From: an uncultured Croceitalea sp.
Lineage (GTDB): Bacteria; Bacteroidota; Bacteroidia; Flavobacteriales; Flavobacteriaceae
Assembly (NCBI GenBank): GCA_947503285.1
Contig: CANNDD010000001.1
Span: 1 to 64,000 of the forward strand
Direction: 5' to 3'
DNA length: 64,000 bases
Shown here: positions 19,251-28,733 of the stretch, piece after piece
Numbering within the stretch: the stretch's first letter is position 1
How the letters are laid out: each line of letters begins with the position of its first letter
Made by a program: the position numbers and the translations under genes
Notes under the pieces: generated by a model
Database searches by the model: none
The model's input: the letters and a program-made list of their open reading frames with translations, nothing else
Told to the model about the DNA's origin: nothing

Positions 19251-19973
19251 ATGAAAAGTGTATTACATAAAGCAACTACAAGGGGCCATGCAGACCATGG
19301 TTGGTTAGAAAGTTACCATACGTTCAGTTTTGCGGGATATCATAATCCAGAACGAAACCAATTTGGCGTACTTCGTGTACTCAATGACGATAGGGTAGCC
19401 GAGGCGAAGGGGTTTGGTACCCATCCCCATGACAATATGGAAATCGTCTCAATACCATTGAAAGGTGATCTAGAACATAAAGACAGTATGGGCAATACGA
19501 CCACTATCAAAGAAGGTGATGTTCAGGTTATGAGTGCCGGCACGGGTATTTTCCATAGTGAATACAATAAGAACCCCGATAAAGAAGTCCAGTTCTTGCA
19601 GATTTGGGTATTTCCCAATAAGCGAAACGTAACACCTCGGTATGATCAAATTTCTACCAAAGATATTGAAAAGGAAAACAGTTTTTATCAAGTGCTTTCA
19701 CCAAACCCAGAAGATGAAGGGGTATGGGTGCATCAAAATGCTTGGTTTCACTTAGGTAAATTTGAAGCCGATGCCACAGAAACCTATCATTTCAAAAACG
19801 AGGGCAATGGGGTATATGCTTTTGTTCTCGAAGGGGAAGTAACCATCAATGGGCAAACTTTGAACAAACGCGATGGGTATGGAATCTGGGAAACCGACAG
19901 TTTTGAATTCAAGGCATATACCGATAGTAAGGTATTGCTGATGGAAGTACCAATGGAATTACAGGCGCTTTAA
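19251..19973 (+). CDS. Pirin family protein
   Basis: Bicupin protein of the pirin family, 240 residues. The metal-binding set of the N-terminal cupin is visible as THPHDNMEI and later GIFHSEYN, that is three His and one Glu as in iron-binding pirins. Some members have quercetin dioxygenase activity, others are redox-linked transcription cofactors; the sequence alone does not decide. A GTG seven codons upstream (19230) is possible, but ATG 19251 gives the canonical start. A -7-like box CAACTTTG lies at 19220-19227. A strong terminator follows the gene. Confidence 0.9.
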   Translation: MKSVLHKATTRGHADHGWLESYHTFSFAGYHNPERNQFGVLRVLNDDRVAEAKGFGTHPHDNMEIVSIPLKGDLEHKDSMGNTTTIKEGDVQVMSAGTGIFHSEYNKNPDKEVQFLQIWVFPNKRNVTPRYDQISTKDIEKENSFYQVLSPNPEDEGVWVHQNAWFHLGKFEADATETYHFKNEGNGVYAFVLEGEVTINGQTLNKRDGYGIWETDSFEFKAYTDSKVLLMEVPMELQAL

Positions 19974-20001
19974 ATCAATCGAAAGAAAGCCCAAAATTGA
20001 T

Positions 20002-20050
20002 AAAGCAATCCCAAAGAGGCATGTTGCGCCTTGTCTGGGATTGCTTTTTT
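20002..20050 (+). terminator. Intrinsic terminator after the pirin gene
   Basis: Stem AAAGCAATCCCA (20002-20013) with TGGGATTGCTTT (20036-20047), followed by a T run on the plus strand. An inner GAGGC...GCCTT pairing extends the hairpin. Confidence 0.85.
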
Positions 20051-20094
20051 ATTTTCTTCTATAATTTTTTAGAATTGCTTATTTTACGGGGCAA

Positions 20095-21219
20095 ATGAGC
20101 GTTTCAAGCACCATCATTATCATTTTGCTTTCCGTAGGTTGTGTTCAAGGCCTGATCTATGGTGGTATTCTCTTAAGAAGTTCAGAAAACAACAAATTGG
20201 CCAACCGGATACTGGCCACTATCCTATTTTTTCTTTCTTATCGCTTGTTAGTGCAAATACTTAGATTGTTCGGCTTGGGGCGTTATGATGGTTGGTACTA
20301 TGTTATGCTCGATTTTAGTTGGATACACGGTCCCCTGCTCTACTTTTATGTCAAGGCACAGTTGACCAACAACTTTAAATTCAAAAGAAATGATCTAGTG
20401 CACTTGATTCCATTCGCCATACAGGTCGCCTTTAGCATTTTCGTTCGGTTGCAAAACCTGTATTGGGAAGGCACCCGCGAAAGTTTATCATGGTTGGGGT
20501 ATTGGGGCTATGTGGTTTGGATGAACCTATCTACCATCTATTTTGTAGCCAGTATTTTGATAATCCTATACGCTACCAAGGCACAAAAGCTCATTAAACT
20601 GAAAAACATGGGCGAAACGATTTCAAGCGGCAGCTCGAATTGGCTAAAAAAGGTATTGCTAGCATTCAAAGTCTACTTTATTGTCGTACTATGTATTCTC
20701 TTAGTCGATCTAATCGTCATTAACAAGGCAGCATTTACCTCTTATTTCTACTTCACACAATTCTATTACTATCCATTTTTCATCGGCATTTCGGGTCTTA
20801 CTTATTGGTTGGGGATTGAAGGGTATAGAAGAAAGGACTCTAAATATTTAAGGGCGAAAATACCTAATGATGAGTTGGCACAATTGACGATGATTGCGAA
20901 TGATTTGAACGCAACCATGGAAGAAAACAAATGGTTTAAAGATCCAGAGCTGACTCTGGGCAGTTTGGCAGCGAACATGAAAATAAAACCATATCTATTG
21001 ACCAAGTGCCTAAACACGGTTAAACAAAAAAAGTTTGCCGATTACATCAATGAATTGCGGGTAAAAGAATTACAATCTCTTTTGCAACAACCCAAAAATG
21101 AAAAATACACCTTATTAAGTTTGGCCTTTGAAGCGGGCTTCAATTCTAAATCATCTTTCAATAGGGCCGTAAAAAAACACCTAGGGGTCTCCCCCAGCGA
21201 GCTAAGAACTTCTTTTTAA
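20095..21219 (+). CDS. Membrane-bound AraC-type regulator
   Basis: A 374-residue regulator. Residues about 5-245 contain six or seven hydrophobic segments, an integral membrane sensor in place of a periplasmic or soluble one. Residues about 275-374 form an AraC DNA-binding domain ending in LSLAFEAGFNSKSSFNRAVKKHLGVSPSEL. This architecture is common in Flavobacteriaceae, with ligands mostly unknown. It is a single gene between a terminator and a small secreted protein. The gene 117 bp downstream, preceded by a perfect 16-bp palindrome, may be its target; this is inference. Confidence 0.88.
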   Translation: MSVSSTIIIILLSVGCVQGLIYGGILLRSSENNKLANRILATILFFLSYRLLVQILRLFGLGRYDGWYYVMLDFSWIHGPLLYFYVKAQLTNNFKFKRNDLVHLIPFAIQVAFSIFVRLQNLYWEGTRESLSWLGYWGYVVWMNLSTIYFVASILIILYATKAQKLIKLKNMGETISSGSSNWLKKVLLAFKVYFIVVLCILLVDLIVINKAAFTSYFYFTQFYYYPFFIGISGLTYWLGIEGYRRKDSKYLRAKIPNDELAQLTMIANDLNATMEENKWFKDPELTLGSLAANMKIKPYLLTKCLNTVKQKKFADYINELRVKELQSLLQQPKNEKYTLLSLAFEAGFNSKSSFNRAVKKHLGVSPSELRTSF

Positions 21220-21305
21220 GGTCCCGATTTTTAATTTGACACCACCCCCGACTTTTAAAATAGTCTCAATTTTAAAATTGAAGCGTCCACAATTGGGCAA
21301 TGCCA

Positions 21306-21313
21306 TAGGTTTG
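21306..21313 (+). promoter_or_regulatory. -7 box for the small secreted protein gene
   Basis: TAGGTTTG matches TAnnTTTG exactly, 22 bp before the ATG at 21336. A 16-bp perfect palindrome (TCAATTTTAAAATTGA, 21266-21281) lies 24 bp upstream of the box. No TTG at standard -33 spacing was found. Confidence 0.5.
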
Positions 21314-21335
21314 GGCAAACAAAAAAATATATTCC

Positions 21336-21731
21336 ATGAAAACAAAAACAGTACTCAGCTTATTTATTTTTTCTTTGTTTATGACCTCGGCTTTTTCACA
21401 AGAAAATGAAAAAGTAGACCCTAACGTTCTTTTAGGGGAGTGGAAATTGGATATGAGCCCAGATGACGAAAATGATACCAATTTCGCCATGATGCGTATT
21501 ACCAATGTAGAAAACAAGAAAATCCAAGGAATGTTTTACCGAGAAGGGGTCAAAATAAAAAATGGACAAATCAATACCCAGCTAGGCATCATTTATGCCG
21601 CATTGACCTCTGGGGATAATTCTGGGGAATACAACACTTCGTTTTATTTTAAAAATGGTAAACTCTACGGAACGACCCATGCCTTAGACCGAAATTTTCT
21701 TTCGGTTTGGATTGCAGAAAAGGTAAATTGA
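21336..21731 (+). CDS. Small secreted protein of unknown function
   Basis: A 131-residue protein with a clear Sec signal peptide (basic start, hydrophobic core, cleavage probably after FSQ near residue 21). The mature part is about 110 residues and begins with an acidic stretch. It has an alternating hydrophobic pattern (LLGEWKLDMS, MRITNVENKKIQGMFY, GTTHALDRNFLSVWIAEKV) that suggests a small beta-barrel similar in size to lipocalin-like DUF proteins; no family could be named. It has its own promoter box and ends before a convergent terminator. Confidence 0.75.
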   Translation: MKTKTVLSLFIFSLFMTSAFSQENEKVDPNVLLGEWKLDMSPDDENDTNFAMMRITNVENKKIQGMFYREGVKIKNGQINTQLGIIYAALTSGDNSGEYNTSFYFKNGKLYGTTHALDRNFLSVWIAEKVN

Positions 21732-21749
21732 CAGCATGTTTAAAAATCG

Positions 21750-21778
21750 GCTTCCCAGCATTATTCAAACTGGGAAGC
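21750..21778. terminator. Bidirectional terminator between convergent genes
   Basis: GCTTCCCAG (21750-21758) and CTGGGAAGC (21770-21778) form a 9-bp perfect stem with an 11-nt loop. On the minus strand it is followed by GATTTTTAAA, on the plus strand by TTTC. It serves the secreted protein gene and the minus-strand gene ending at 21781. Confidence 0.75.
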
Positions 21779-21780
21779 TT

Positions 21781-22155
21781 TCACAATCGTTCCTTTAATA
21801 ATCTGACCAACCCATGTGCGGTCTTCATTGCATTTAATTCTTGGGTTGACACCAACACCTCTAACCCATTATGCGTTTCTATCAATACAATCGGAAACTC
21901 AAATTTATAACCGAACTTACTGGCATACTTCTTGGCAAACTCATCTTTGTGCAAAAAGGTCATTTGATCCGTACTCTGTTTTCGAAACTTTTTCCAAGTA
22001 CGATTTTCGCTAATCACGCCAAAGGTAATATCACAGAGCTTACAATCGTAGGTGATTGGGCTAAACACTTTATGCATACTATCCATAACGGCATTTCTTT
22101 TTCCTGAATTCGCATTATAGACAAATACCAACTTTTGAGGTGTCTTCTTTTTCAT
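21781..22155 (-). CDS. Conserved hypothetical protein
   Basis: A 124-residue soluble protein with no signal peptide or membrane segment. It begins with a beta-strand followed by a small-residue turn (KLVFVYNANSGKRNAVMD). It has two Cys in DCKLCDITFG near residue 40, a motif that looks like a Cys-x-x-Cys site, and many aromatic and basic residues. Similar short proteins occur in flavobacteria, but I do not know a function. The CxxC together with the Rossmann-like start could suggest a thioredoxin-type fold; that is a guess. It is a single gene facing the terminator at 21750. Confidence 0.7.
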   Translation of the reverse strand: MKKKTPQKLVFVYNANSGKRNAVMDSMHKVFSPITYDCKLCDITFGVISENRTWKKFRKQSTDQMTFLHKDEFAKKYASKFGYKFEFPIVLIETHNGLEVLVSTQELNAMKTAHGLVRLLKERL

Positions 22156-22511
22156 GACCTAAAAGTACAACTGTTGGGCGAACTTGAAATGACGATCAAA
22201 TGATTTGCATCACTACCTATAAAAAACTTAACGTGTAGGCCTTTTGGGAAATCATAAATCGATTTTTTAATTTCGCCTTAAAAAATCAAGCATTCATAAA
22301 GCTATTTACACATTACATAATCGTTCAAATACTACTGTTTCAACAACAGATCTCTTACTAGATGGACTATTTGAGGTCTTTGATCCTTTCATCGACCTTA
22401 GGGTCCCGATTTCTAAATATTGGATTTCATTTAAGCATGAAATGGGGTTAGGGTTAGATAACAATCAATTTTTTTCGTATTATTCCGTATCCAATTACTT
22501 CTTGGCAATCT
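22156..22511. other. 356-bp intergenic region before the galactoside locus regulator
   Basis: It separates divergently transcribed genes. It is AT-rich and has no open frame with coding character on either strand. I see no exact TAnnTTTG box. TACTTTT close to 22165 on the minus strand could serve the gene ending at 21781. Nothing else is recognisable. Confidence 0.6.
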
Positions 22512-23525
22512 ATGAGACTAATTGAGTTTATAAAGAATTTAGAACGAGTCAATGCCCTATCAAAACACGAACAACTCGTTTTAGGAATCATGGATGCCAT
22601 CAATTCGGGCCACTTAAAGGTCGGTTCCCAACTTCCCTCGATCAATGTTATGGTCGATGAGGTCGGATTTGCTCGAAAAACAATCGTAAAGGCATATGAA
22701 GAGCTAAAGGATAAAGGACTCGTCGAGTCTAAAAAAACCAAGGGTTATTTCGTCATAAGCAACAAAACGGATGTTTATTTAAAGATAGCGCTCATAATGT
22801 ACTCCTTTCAGCGGTTTCAACAAGAGTTTTACAATGCTTTGAGAAAAGAGCTTGAAGACAAAGTACAAATTGATGTTTTCTTTCACCATAACAATGATGA
22901 GGTCTTTGAGACCATATTCTCGAACATCAATGGAAAATACGGTATGTACATCGTGGCACCCATTATCGGCGAAAAGTCAAAGAAAATCCTTAAGACCCTT
23001 AGTCCGGAAAAACTGATTGTCGTAGATCGATTTCTAGATCTAGGCCCTGATTACACTTATATAACGCAAGAATTCAAGGAAAGCACCTACGCCATACTTG
23101 AAAAATTAATGCCTAAAATCAAAAAATACAAGCGTCTGGTACTTTTCTATCGTGATGATATGGACTATCCCACGGGAACTTTGGAATCATTAAAAAATTT
23201 TGCATCCCATAATCAATTGACCCTGAATATCTCAAAGAATTATGAATCGAACTCGTTAAGCAAGGATGTCATGTATTTCGTGATCAGCGATTCCGATTTA
23301 TGGTTGCTTTTAAAAGACTGTAAGGATCGCGATTTCAGAATAGGGAAGGACGTGGGTGTGTTATCGTTCAACGATCATATCGTAAAGGAACTGATTTCAG
23401 GCGGTATCACTACGATTTCAACCGATTTTAAGCAAATGGCGGTAACAACTGCCCAAAACATCAGGGCATTGAGCTTTTCCAAAAGGATAATTTCTACTGA
23501 CCTTATTGAACGTGAGTCTATGTAA
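22512..23525 (+). CDS. GntR-type regulator with LacI-like sugar-binding domain
   Basis: A 337-residue regulator. Residues about 15-85 form a winged helix of the GntR family (GHLKVGSQLPSINVMVDEVG followed by ARKTIVKAYEELKDKGLV). The remainder (about 90-337) resembles a LacI/PBP-type ligand domain (IALIMYSF... YGMYIVAPIIGE, GVLSFNDHIVKELISGGITTISTD). Such hybrids control sugar loci in Bacteroidota. It lies immediately upstream of susC and in the same orientation, so the likely effector is galactose or an alpha-galactoside. Its operator is not proven; an AT-rich inverted repeat lies just downstream. Confidence 0.88.
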   Translation: MRLIEFIKNLERVNALSKHEQLVLGIMDAINSGHLKVGSQLPSINVMVDEVGFARKTIVKAYEELKDKGLVESKKTKGYFVISNKTDVYLKIALIMYSFQRFQQEFYNALRKELEDKVQIDVFFHHNNDEVFETIFSNINGKYGMYIVAPIIGEKSKKILKTLSPEKLIVVDRFLDLGPDYTYITQEFKESTYAILEKLMPKIKKYKRLVLFYRDDMDYPTGTLESLKNFASHNQLTLNISKNYESNSLSKDVMYFVISDSDLWLLLKDCKDRDFRIGKDVGVLSFNDHIVKELISGGITTISTDFKQMAVTTAQNIRALSFSKRIISTDLIERESM

Positions 23526-23677
23526 GGGTTTTCTTCAAAAAGAAAATATTATAAAAAATCAACTCTATTATTTAATTAATCTCATTTTTTTTAATTAAAA
23601 ATGATAGTTATTCATTTTTTTTATACTTTCGTTTAATAGCATAGACTATCATAGCATAAAAACCTAAAACAAAACGT
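23526..23677 (+). promoter_or_regulatory. Promoter/operator region of susC
   Basis: A very AT-rich 152-bp gap. It contains the inverted repeat CATTTTT-TTTAATT-AAAAATG (23583-23603), a candidate operator for the adjacent GntR-type regulator. TACTTTCG (23624-23631) is one mismatch from the TAnnTTTG -7 element. A repeat of ATAGCAT flanks ATAGACTAT near 23637-23658. No function is demonstrated for any of these. Confidence 0.4.
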
Positions 23678-26600
23678 ATGAACAACTACTCTTTTAAAAG
23701 GTTTGCCATTTTGCTCGCCTTTTTGTGTTCTGGTGCACTTATTGCGCAGCAGACTACAATTACCGGTACGGTTTCAGATGATACCGGACCTCTCCCTGGG
23801 GTCAATATTGTAGAAAAAGGTACCGTAAATGGTACGACCACCGACTTTGATGGAAACTATAGTATCACCGTGGCCCCTGAAGCCACATTGGTGTTTAGCT
23901 ATATCGGCTATCAAAACCAAGAAATTCCCGTAAACGGACAAACGACCGTAAATGTTACCATGATCGTAGATGCACAAAGTTTGGATGAAGTGGTCATTAC
24001 CGGTTTTGGTTCACAGGCAAAAGTTGATGTAACCGGAGCCATTGCCCAAATCAAGCAACAAGAAATCAAACAAATCGTCAATGCAGATCCGACTAATGCT
24101 CTACAAGGTAGGTTAGCTGGTGTGCAAGTTGAAAGTGGTGGAGGGGGCCCAGGTGCACCGACCAATGTTATAGTGCGGGGTATCAGTTCGTTGACCAATA
24201 CATTTCCCCTTTATGTGGTTGATGGCGCCATAGTCGATGACATTACCTTTCTCAACGCAAAGGATATTATTGATATTCAGGTGCTCAAAGATGCTACATC
24301 GGCAGCTATTTATGGAACCAGGGCCGCCAATGGGGTAATCATTATATCGACCAACCGGGGCACTATGAATTCGGCACCCAAGGTTTCCGTTGATATCCGC
24401 AGTGGGGCAAATTCCGTTGGAAGAACATTGGATTTTCTTGACGGCCCCGAATTTGTGGCATTCTTAAACCAACGTAGTGCAAATGAGGGATTACCAGCGA
24501 ATATTACAGATCCTGGGATAAATACCGATTTTCAAGACCTCTCGCTCAACTCAGGTTTCATACAAGATTATGGGTTTAATATTTCTGGGGGTGGTGAAGA
24601 TTCCTCCTATTTTTTCTCAGCCAATTATTATGATGAAGAAGGTATCGTAACCAGTACTGATTTTCAACGTTTTAACGTTCGGTTCAATAGTAGGTTCAAG
24701 ACCGGTAAATTCACGTTTGAAGAATCGTTCTCCTACAATCAAAGAGATCTCAATGACAATACCTTTTTTGGTAATGGAACCTTTACCGCCCCTGTAGTCA
24801 GGGAATCCGCTCCTGAAAGATTGGGAGGTTTCGAAGCCATTGACTCGAACTTGTACAATGGCTCAGGGGGAACCAATAATTTCGCGTTGGCACAATTGGT
24901 CGATGACCAAGTGACCCAAAGAAACCTATTAGGTAATTTCAATGTCAAATATGAGATACTTGAAGGGCTTAACATCGGGGTGAACATCGGGGTGGATTAT
25001 AGAAACACTTATGGCAACTTCTTTCAACCTACATTTGATCTAAGCCCGACCGACCAACAAGTGAACCTAAATGAATTGAATGACCTTACCGAAGTTCGAG
25101 GTGAAATATTATCCACCAACATCGAACCTACCATTAACTATAAAAATACTTTTGGAAAACATGGTATTGATGTACTCTTAGGGGGTGCACGGCAACAGAC
25201 CGACAACAATTCCCTGGCGGTTTTGGCAGAGGGCCTACCATCTAACAACATCACCAATATCGCTTCCTTTGCAGACCAAATCGTAAACTCTGGTGGCGGT
25301 AGGTTTCTATCACGGGTGTTTTCCCTTTTTGGAAGGGTGAATTATAAGTTTGACAACAAATACCTATTCACGGCCATTGTACGTAGGGATGCCTCATCAA
25401 GGTTTTCCCCTGAAGATGATTTCAATAATATCGTGCTTCCGGCATTCTCGGCAGGTTGGGTAATTAGCAATGAAGACTGGTGGCCCGAAGATTCCCTTTT
25501 CAATACCCTTAAAGTAAGGGCTGGTTATGGCGAGCTGGCTTCCCAGAATATTGGTGACTTTTTGTTTCAATCCGTCTTAAACCCATCATCAAACGTCAGT
25601 TTCAACAATACTACGGCAGGTGGTTTTGCGATCACTTCATTGGTAGACGAAAATATCTCATTTGAAACTGCCGAATCTACCAGTATCGGTATTGATGGCG
25701 CCATATTGAACAATAGCATCACATTTGCGGCAGATTATTTTGTCAGGAACAACAATGACGTATTGGCGCAGGTGGCCGTACCCTCGACTACTGGATCCGC
25801 AAATGCCGTCACGCAAAACGCGGCCTCAATTCGAAATAGGGGTTTTGAATTTCAAGCGAATTACAACCACAATTCAGGAGGCGATTTTGACTTCAACGTA
25901 GGCTTGACCTTTGCTACTATAAGCAATGAGCTTACAGAACTTCCGAACCCCTTGGTCGGACCATCCATTGACGAAGAGGGCAACACCCCCAATCGATTCG
26001 AAGTGGGGCAACCAGTGGGCTTCTTTTTTGGTTTTGAAAACGATGGTATTTATAGAAGTCAAGCTGAAATCGATAATGACCCAGGTGTTGCCAACGACCC
26101 TGAACGAAGGGCCATTTTACAACCCGGTGATTTTAGAAGGGTAGATGTTGATGGCAACGGTATTATCAATAATGATGATAGGGTGAACCTAGGTTCACCG
26201 GTAGCCGATTTCACCTATGGTGTGACTTTTAACGGAACCTATAAAAATTGGGATTTCGGGTTGACCCTAAATGGGGTACAAGGAAACGAAATCTTTAACG
26301 CCACCCGTTTTACGGGAACATTTTTCTTGGATGGCAATAAATTCGGATATGTACGTGACGCCTTTGTATTAGGGCAAAATGAAAACACCAACATTCCGAG
26401 GGCGTCCCTACCCAATGCTGCTGGAAACCAACTGCCCTCTGATTTTTATGTTGAAGACGGTTCGTACTTAAGACTCCGTACCCTAGAAGTGGGATACGAC
26501 CTGACCGACTTTATCAATATCGAATGGGTAAGCAATGCCCGAATATTTTACAACATGCAGAATGTATTTACCATTACGGATTATAGTGGATATGATCCTG

Positions 26601-26743
26601 AAATCGGTTCCACTTTGGCTGGTACGGGTGGTGGTTTCTTTGGTAACCCCAATAACACCCCTCCAATTTTCGGTAGGGGAATTGACCTGCGTGCACAACC
26701 TAGGCCCCGTACTTTTATTCTAGGAGTTCAGGTATCTTTTTAA
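23678..26743 (+). CDS. SusC/RagA-type TonB-linked outer membrane transporter
   Basis: A 1021-residue TonB-dependent outer membrane protein. It starts with a signal peptide (cleavage near residue 23, after IAQ). An N-terminal carboxypeptidase-like regulatory domain follows (TTITGTVSDDTGPLPGVNIV to about residue 105), then the VVITGFGSQ TonB-box-like segment, a plug domain (about 115-230, with ATSAAIYGTRAANGVI) and a large beta-barrel ending in aromatic FILGVQVSF. It works with the SusD protein encoded 16 bp downstream. Neighbouring genes for alpha-galactosidase and the Leloir pathway point to alpha-galactosides as cargo. Confidence 0.96.
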   Translation: MNNYSFKRFAILLAFLCSGALIAQQTTITGTVSDDTGPLPGVNIVEKGTVNGTTTDFDGNYSITVAPEATLVFSYIGYQNQEIPVNGQTTVNVTMIVDAQSLDEVVITGFGSQAKVDVTGAIAQIKQQEIKQIVNADPTNALQGRLAGVQVESGGGGPGAPTNVIVRGISSLTNTFPLYVVDGAIVDDITFLNAKDIIDIQVLKDATSAAIYGTRAANGVIIISTNRGTMNSAPKVSVDIRSGANSVGRTLDFLDGPEFVAFLNQRSANEGLPANITDPGINTDFQDLSLNSGFIQDYGFNISGGGEDSSYFFSANYYDEEGIVTSTDFQRFNVRFNSRFKTGKFTFEESFSYNQRDLNDNTFFGNGTFTAPVVRESAPERLGGFEAIDSNLYNGSGGTNNFALAQLVDDQVTQRNLLGNFNVKYEILEGLNIGVNIGVDYRNTYGNFFQPTFDLSPTDQQVNLNELNDLTEVRGEILSTNIEPTINYKNTFGKHGIDVLLGGARQQTDNNSLAVLAEGLPSNNITNIASFADQIVNSGGGRFLSRVFSLFGRVNYKFDNKYLFTAIVRRDASSRFSPEDDFNNIVLPAFSAGWVISNEDWWPEDSLFNTLKVRAGYGELASQNIGDFLFQSVLNPSSNVSFNNTTAGGFAITSLVDENISFETAESTSIGIDGAILNNSITFAADYFVRNNNDVLAQVAVPSTTGSANAVTQNAASIRNRGFEFQANYNHNSGGDFDFNVGLTFATISNELTELPNPLVGPSIDEEGNTPNRFEVGQPVGFFFGFENDGIYRSQAEIDNDPGVANDPERRAILQPGDFRRVDVDGNGIINNDDRVNLGSPVADFTYGVTFNGTYKNWDFGLTLNGVQGNEIFNATRFTGTFFLDGNKFGYVRDAFVLGQNENTNIPRASLPNAAGNQLPSDFYVEDGSYLRLRTLEVGYDLTDFINIEWVSNARIFYNMQNVFTITDYSGYDPEIGSTLAGTGGGFFGNPNNTPPIFGRGIDLRAQPRPRTFILGVQVSF

Positions 26744-26759
26744 TAGTGGTTATGAATTA

Positions 26760-28355
26760 ATGAAAATTATAAAAATGAAAAACAGGACGAATAAACTTTT
26801 GATTTTGACCTTGCTCTCCGCTTTATTGATTCCCTTTAATGGATGCAATGAAGATCAGCTCGAAATTTCGAACCCGAATACCGTCTCGCAATTAGACTTC
26901 TTCAACAACGAGGATGATTTCAGGGTGGCCGTAAATGGCATGGTACACCCCATCACCGCCGTCTTCTTTTGGGGGCGTGTGGTTCACACGGGGCCACTCT
27001 TACGTTCAGACGCATTTAATGTGGTGCCCTTTGCGAACAATACCACCATGTCGACCCTTCAAGGGGTGCCTGGGGTCAGTAGATGGGCCACGGACATGTT
27101 TCCACAATTGTATCAAACGATATTTAGGGCCAATACGATTCTCGAAGAGGCCAATGATGAAAATCTACCCACTGGGAGTGCAAGGGATGAGATATTGGGT
27201 CAGGCCTATTTCATGCGTGCCTTCGCGAACTGGTACTTGGCAGCCTTTTGGGGCAATGTACCCCTGGTTTTAAATACCCCAGAGACCCAAGAAGATTTCT
27301 TTCCATCACAGGCGACACAAACTGAAGTCTTCAATTCGGTAATTGCCGATTTAGGAATGGCAATAAACATGCTGCCGGCAACATGGTCCGACAATGACTT
27401 AGGGCGACCGACAAGTGGTGCTGCACAAGCATTACGAGGGAAAACGCAGCTCTACCTTCAGAATTATGCTGAGGCGGCCTCAGATTTTCAAGCTGTTGTG
27501 AATAGTGGAATTTACAGTCTATTGCCAGCAGGGCAATATGAAGAGAACTTCACCGTAGTCAATGAAAACAACGTAGAGTCGGTATTTGAGCTGCAATTTT
27601 CACCTCAAGACAATTTTGTATGGGGATCTGACGTGCCACTTACCGGCTCTCAGAGCAACTTCTATATTGATTACTCTCCCCCAACGGTAAGCTTGGACAG
27701 AAGTCATTATATCAATCCCCATATTCTACAAACATTTGAAGACAATGCAGATACCGTAAGGCGCAATGCCACTATTGCATTTGACTATCCAGGGGCCACT
27801 GGGTATGGAGGGGTTCCGTTCTTAGAAGATTTTGCACCCGATATTGAAGCTGCCCAAGTCGCTGGCGTAGACCCACTTTTTACGAGAAAATATGCGATGC
27901 TCTTTGCAGGCACTCGGCAAGAACTTCCAGGGTTTGGACAGACCGTGGGTGTAAATTGGAGGATAATACGCTATGCTGACGTATTGCTGATGCTGGCGGA
28001 AGCCCAAAATGCACTAGGTAATACCCCAGATGCCATTTCTTTGGTCAACCAAGTGAGGCAAAGGGCACAAATAGCCGATTTGGCCGGAGGCCTATCGCAA
28101 GATGAAACTTTTGATGCCATAGTGGCCGAACGTATTATGGAGCTTACAGGGGAAGGTCATCGATACCTTGACCTGGTCCGTTGGAATTTAGCAGACGACG
28201 TAATGGGACAAGGTTCCACCATCGCTGGTGGTAGACATCCTAAATCATTGGCTGGGGAATCCGCATTTTTCACTCCTGGTCGCGATGAATTACTTTGGAT
28301 TCCCGTACCAGAATTAAATGCCAACCCCAATCTAGATCAAAATCCAGGTTATTAA
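26760..28355 (+). CDS. SusD/RagB-type starch-binding-like lipoprotein
   Basis: Outer membrane surface lipoprotein that caps the SusC transporter and binds the oligosaccharide. The signal peptide ends in a lipobox FNGC, with Cys29 as the lipidated residue. A tetratricopeptide-like helical body follows (ILGQAYFMRAFANWYLAAFWG; ALRGKTQLYLQNYAEAASDF). The C-terminal SusD signature IRYADVLLMLAEAQNALG and the ending LWIPVPELNANPNLDQNPGY are typical. 531 residues is standard. A second ATG at 26775 could also be the start. It is in one operon with susC. Confidence 0.95.
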   Translation: MKIIKMKNRTNKLLILTLLSALLIPFNGCNEDQLEISNPNTVSQLDFFNNEDDFRVAVNGMVHPITAVFFWGRVVHTGPLLRSDAFNVVPFANNTTMSTLQGVPGVSRWATDMFPQLYQTIFRANTILEEANDENLPTGSARDEILGQAYFMRAFANWYLAAFWGNVPLVLNTPETQEDFFPSQATQTEVFNSVIADLGMAINMLPATWSDNDLGRPTSGAAQALRGKTQLYLQNYAEAASDFQAVVNSGIYSLLPAGQYEENFTVVNENNVESVFELQFSPQDNFVWGSDVPLTGSQSNFYIDYSPPTVSLDRSHYINPHILQTFEDNADTVRRNATIAFDYPGATGYGGVPFLEDFAPDIEAAQVAGVDPLFTRKYAMLFAGTRQELPGFGQTVGVNWRIIRYADVLLMLAEAQNALGNTPDAISLVNQVRQRAQIADLAGGLSQDETFDAIVAERIMELTGEGHRYLDLVRWNLADDVMGQGSTIAGGRHPKSLAGESAFFTPGRDELLWIPVPELNANPNLDQNPGY

Positions 28356-28733
28356 GTTTGAGTTAGTTTATTTCAAGAAGGTCAAGGCCGAACATTTACG
28401 ATACTGTTTGGCCTTTGACTTATGTCACTGGTTTTGATGAAAAGAATAGCATGTTATTTCCTTTTTCGGTTTTGGTTTGATCATCGGGTATATTCAAAAA
28501 ACCATAATACGACTATTTGAAATGGGCTCCTTAGACCATGTGGGTATGGGCCTTCAAAATAATATTGGGCTTTAGTAAACCCAAAATAAAAGAGACGTTC
28601 TTGAAAGGCATTCGCCTAAGATATTTTTAACAAAGTTGATCTAAAAGGCCTATTTTTTATGTAAATCAGGTAAGTTAGATGCCGTAAATCAACAATCATA
28701 GATGCTCAAAATATTTACTTTCAAAACCCAATA
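28356..28733 (+). other. 378-bp intergenic region with a hairpin between susD and the GH36 gene
   Basis: An imperfect stem-loop (GTCAAGGCCGAAC 28381-28393 with GTTTGGCCTTTGAC 28406-28419, one bulge) lies 25 bp after susD. It has no T run, so it is more likely an RNA-stabilising or processing element than a terminator. Such hairpins can lower downstream expression relative to susC/susD. The remainder is AT-rich with no exact promoter box; a 27-codon frame at 28437-28520 is not considered a gene. Confidence 0.5.

Noticed and set aside
28437-28520. 27-codon frame with several aromatic residues between susD and the GH36 gene, considered as a leader peptide
   Set aside because: No terminator or alternative pairing follows, the aromatic residues are scattered, and the downstream genes do not make amino acids.
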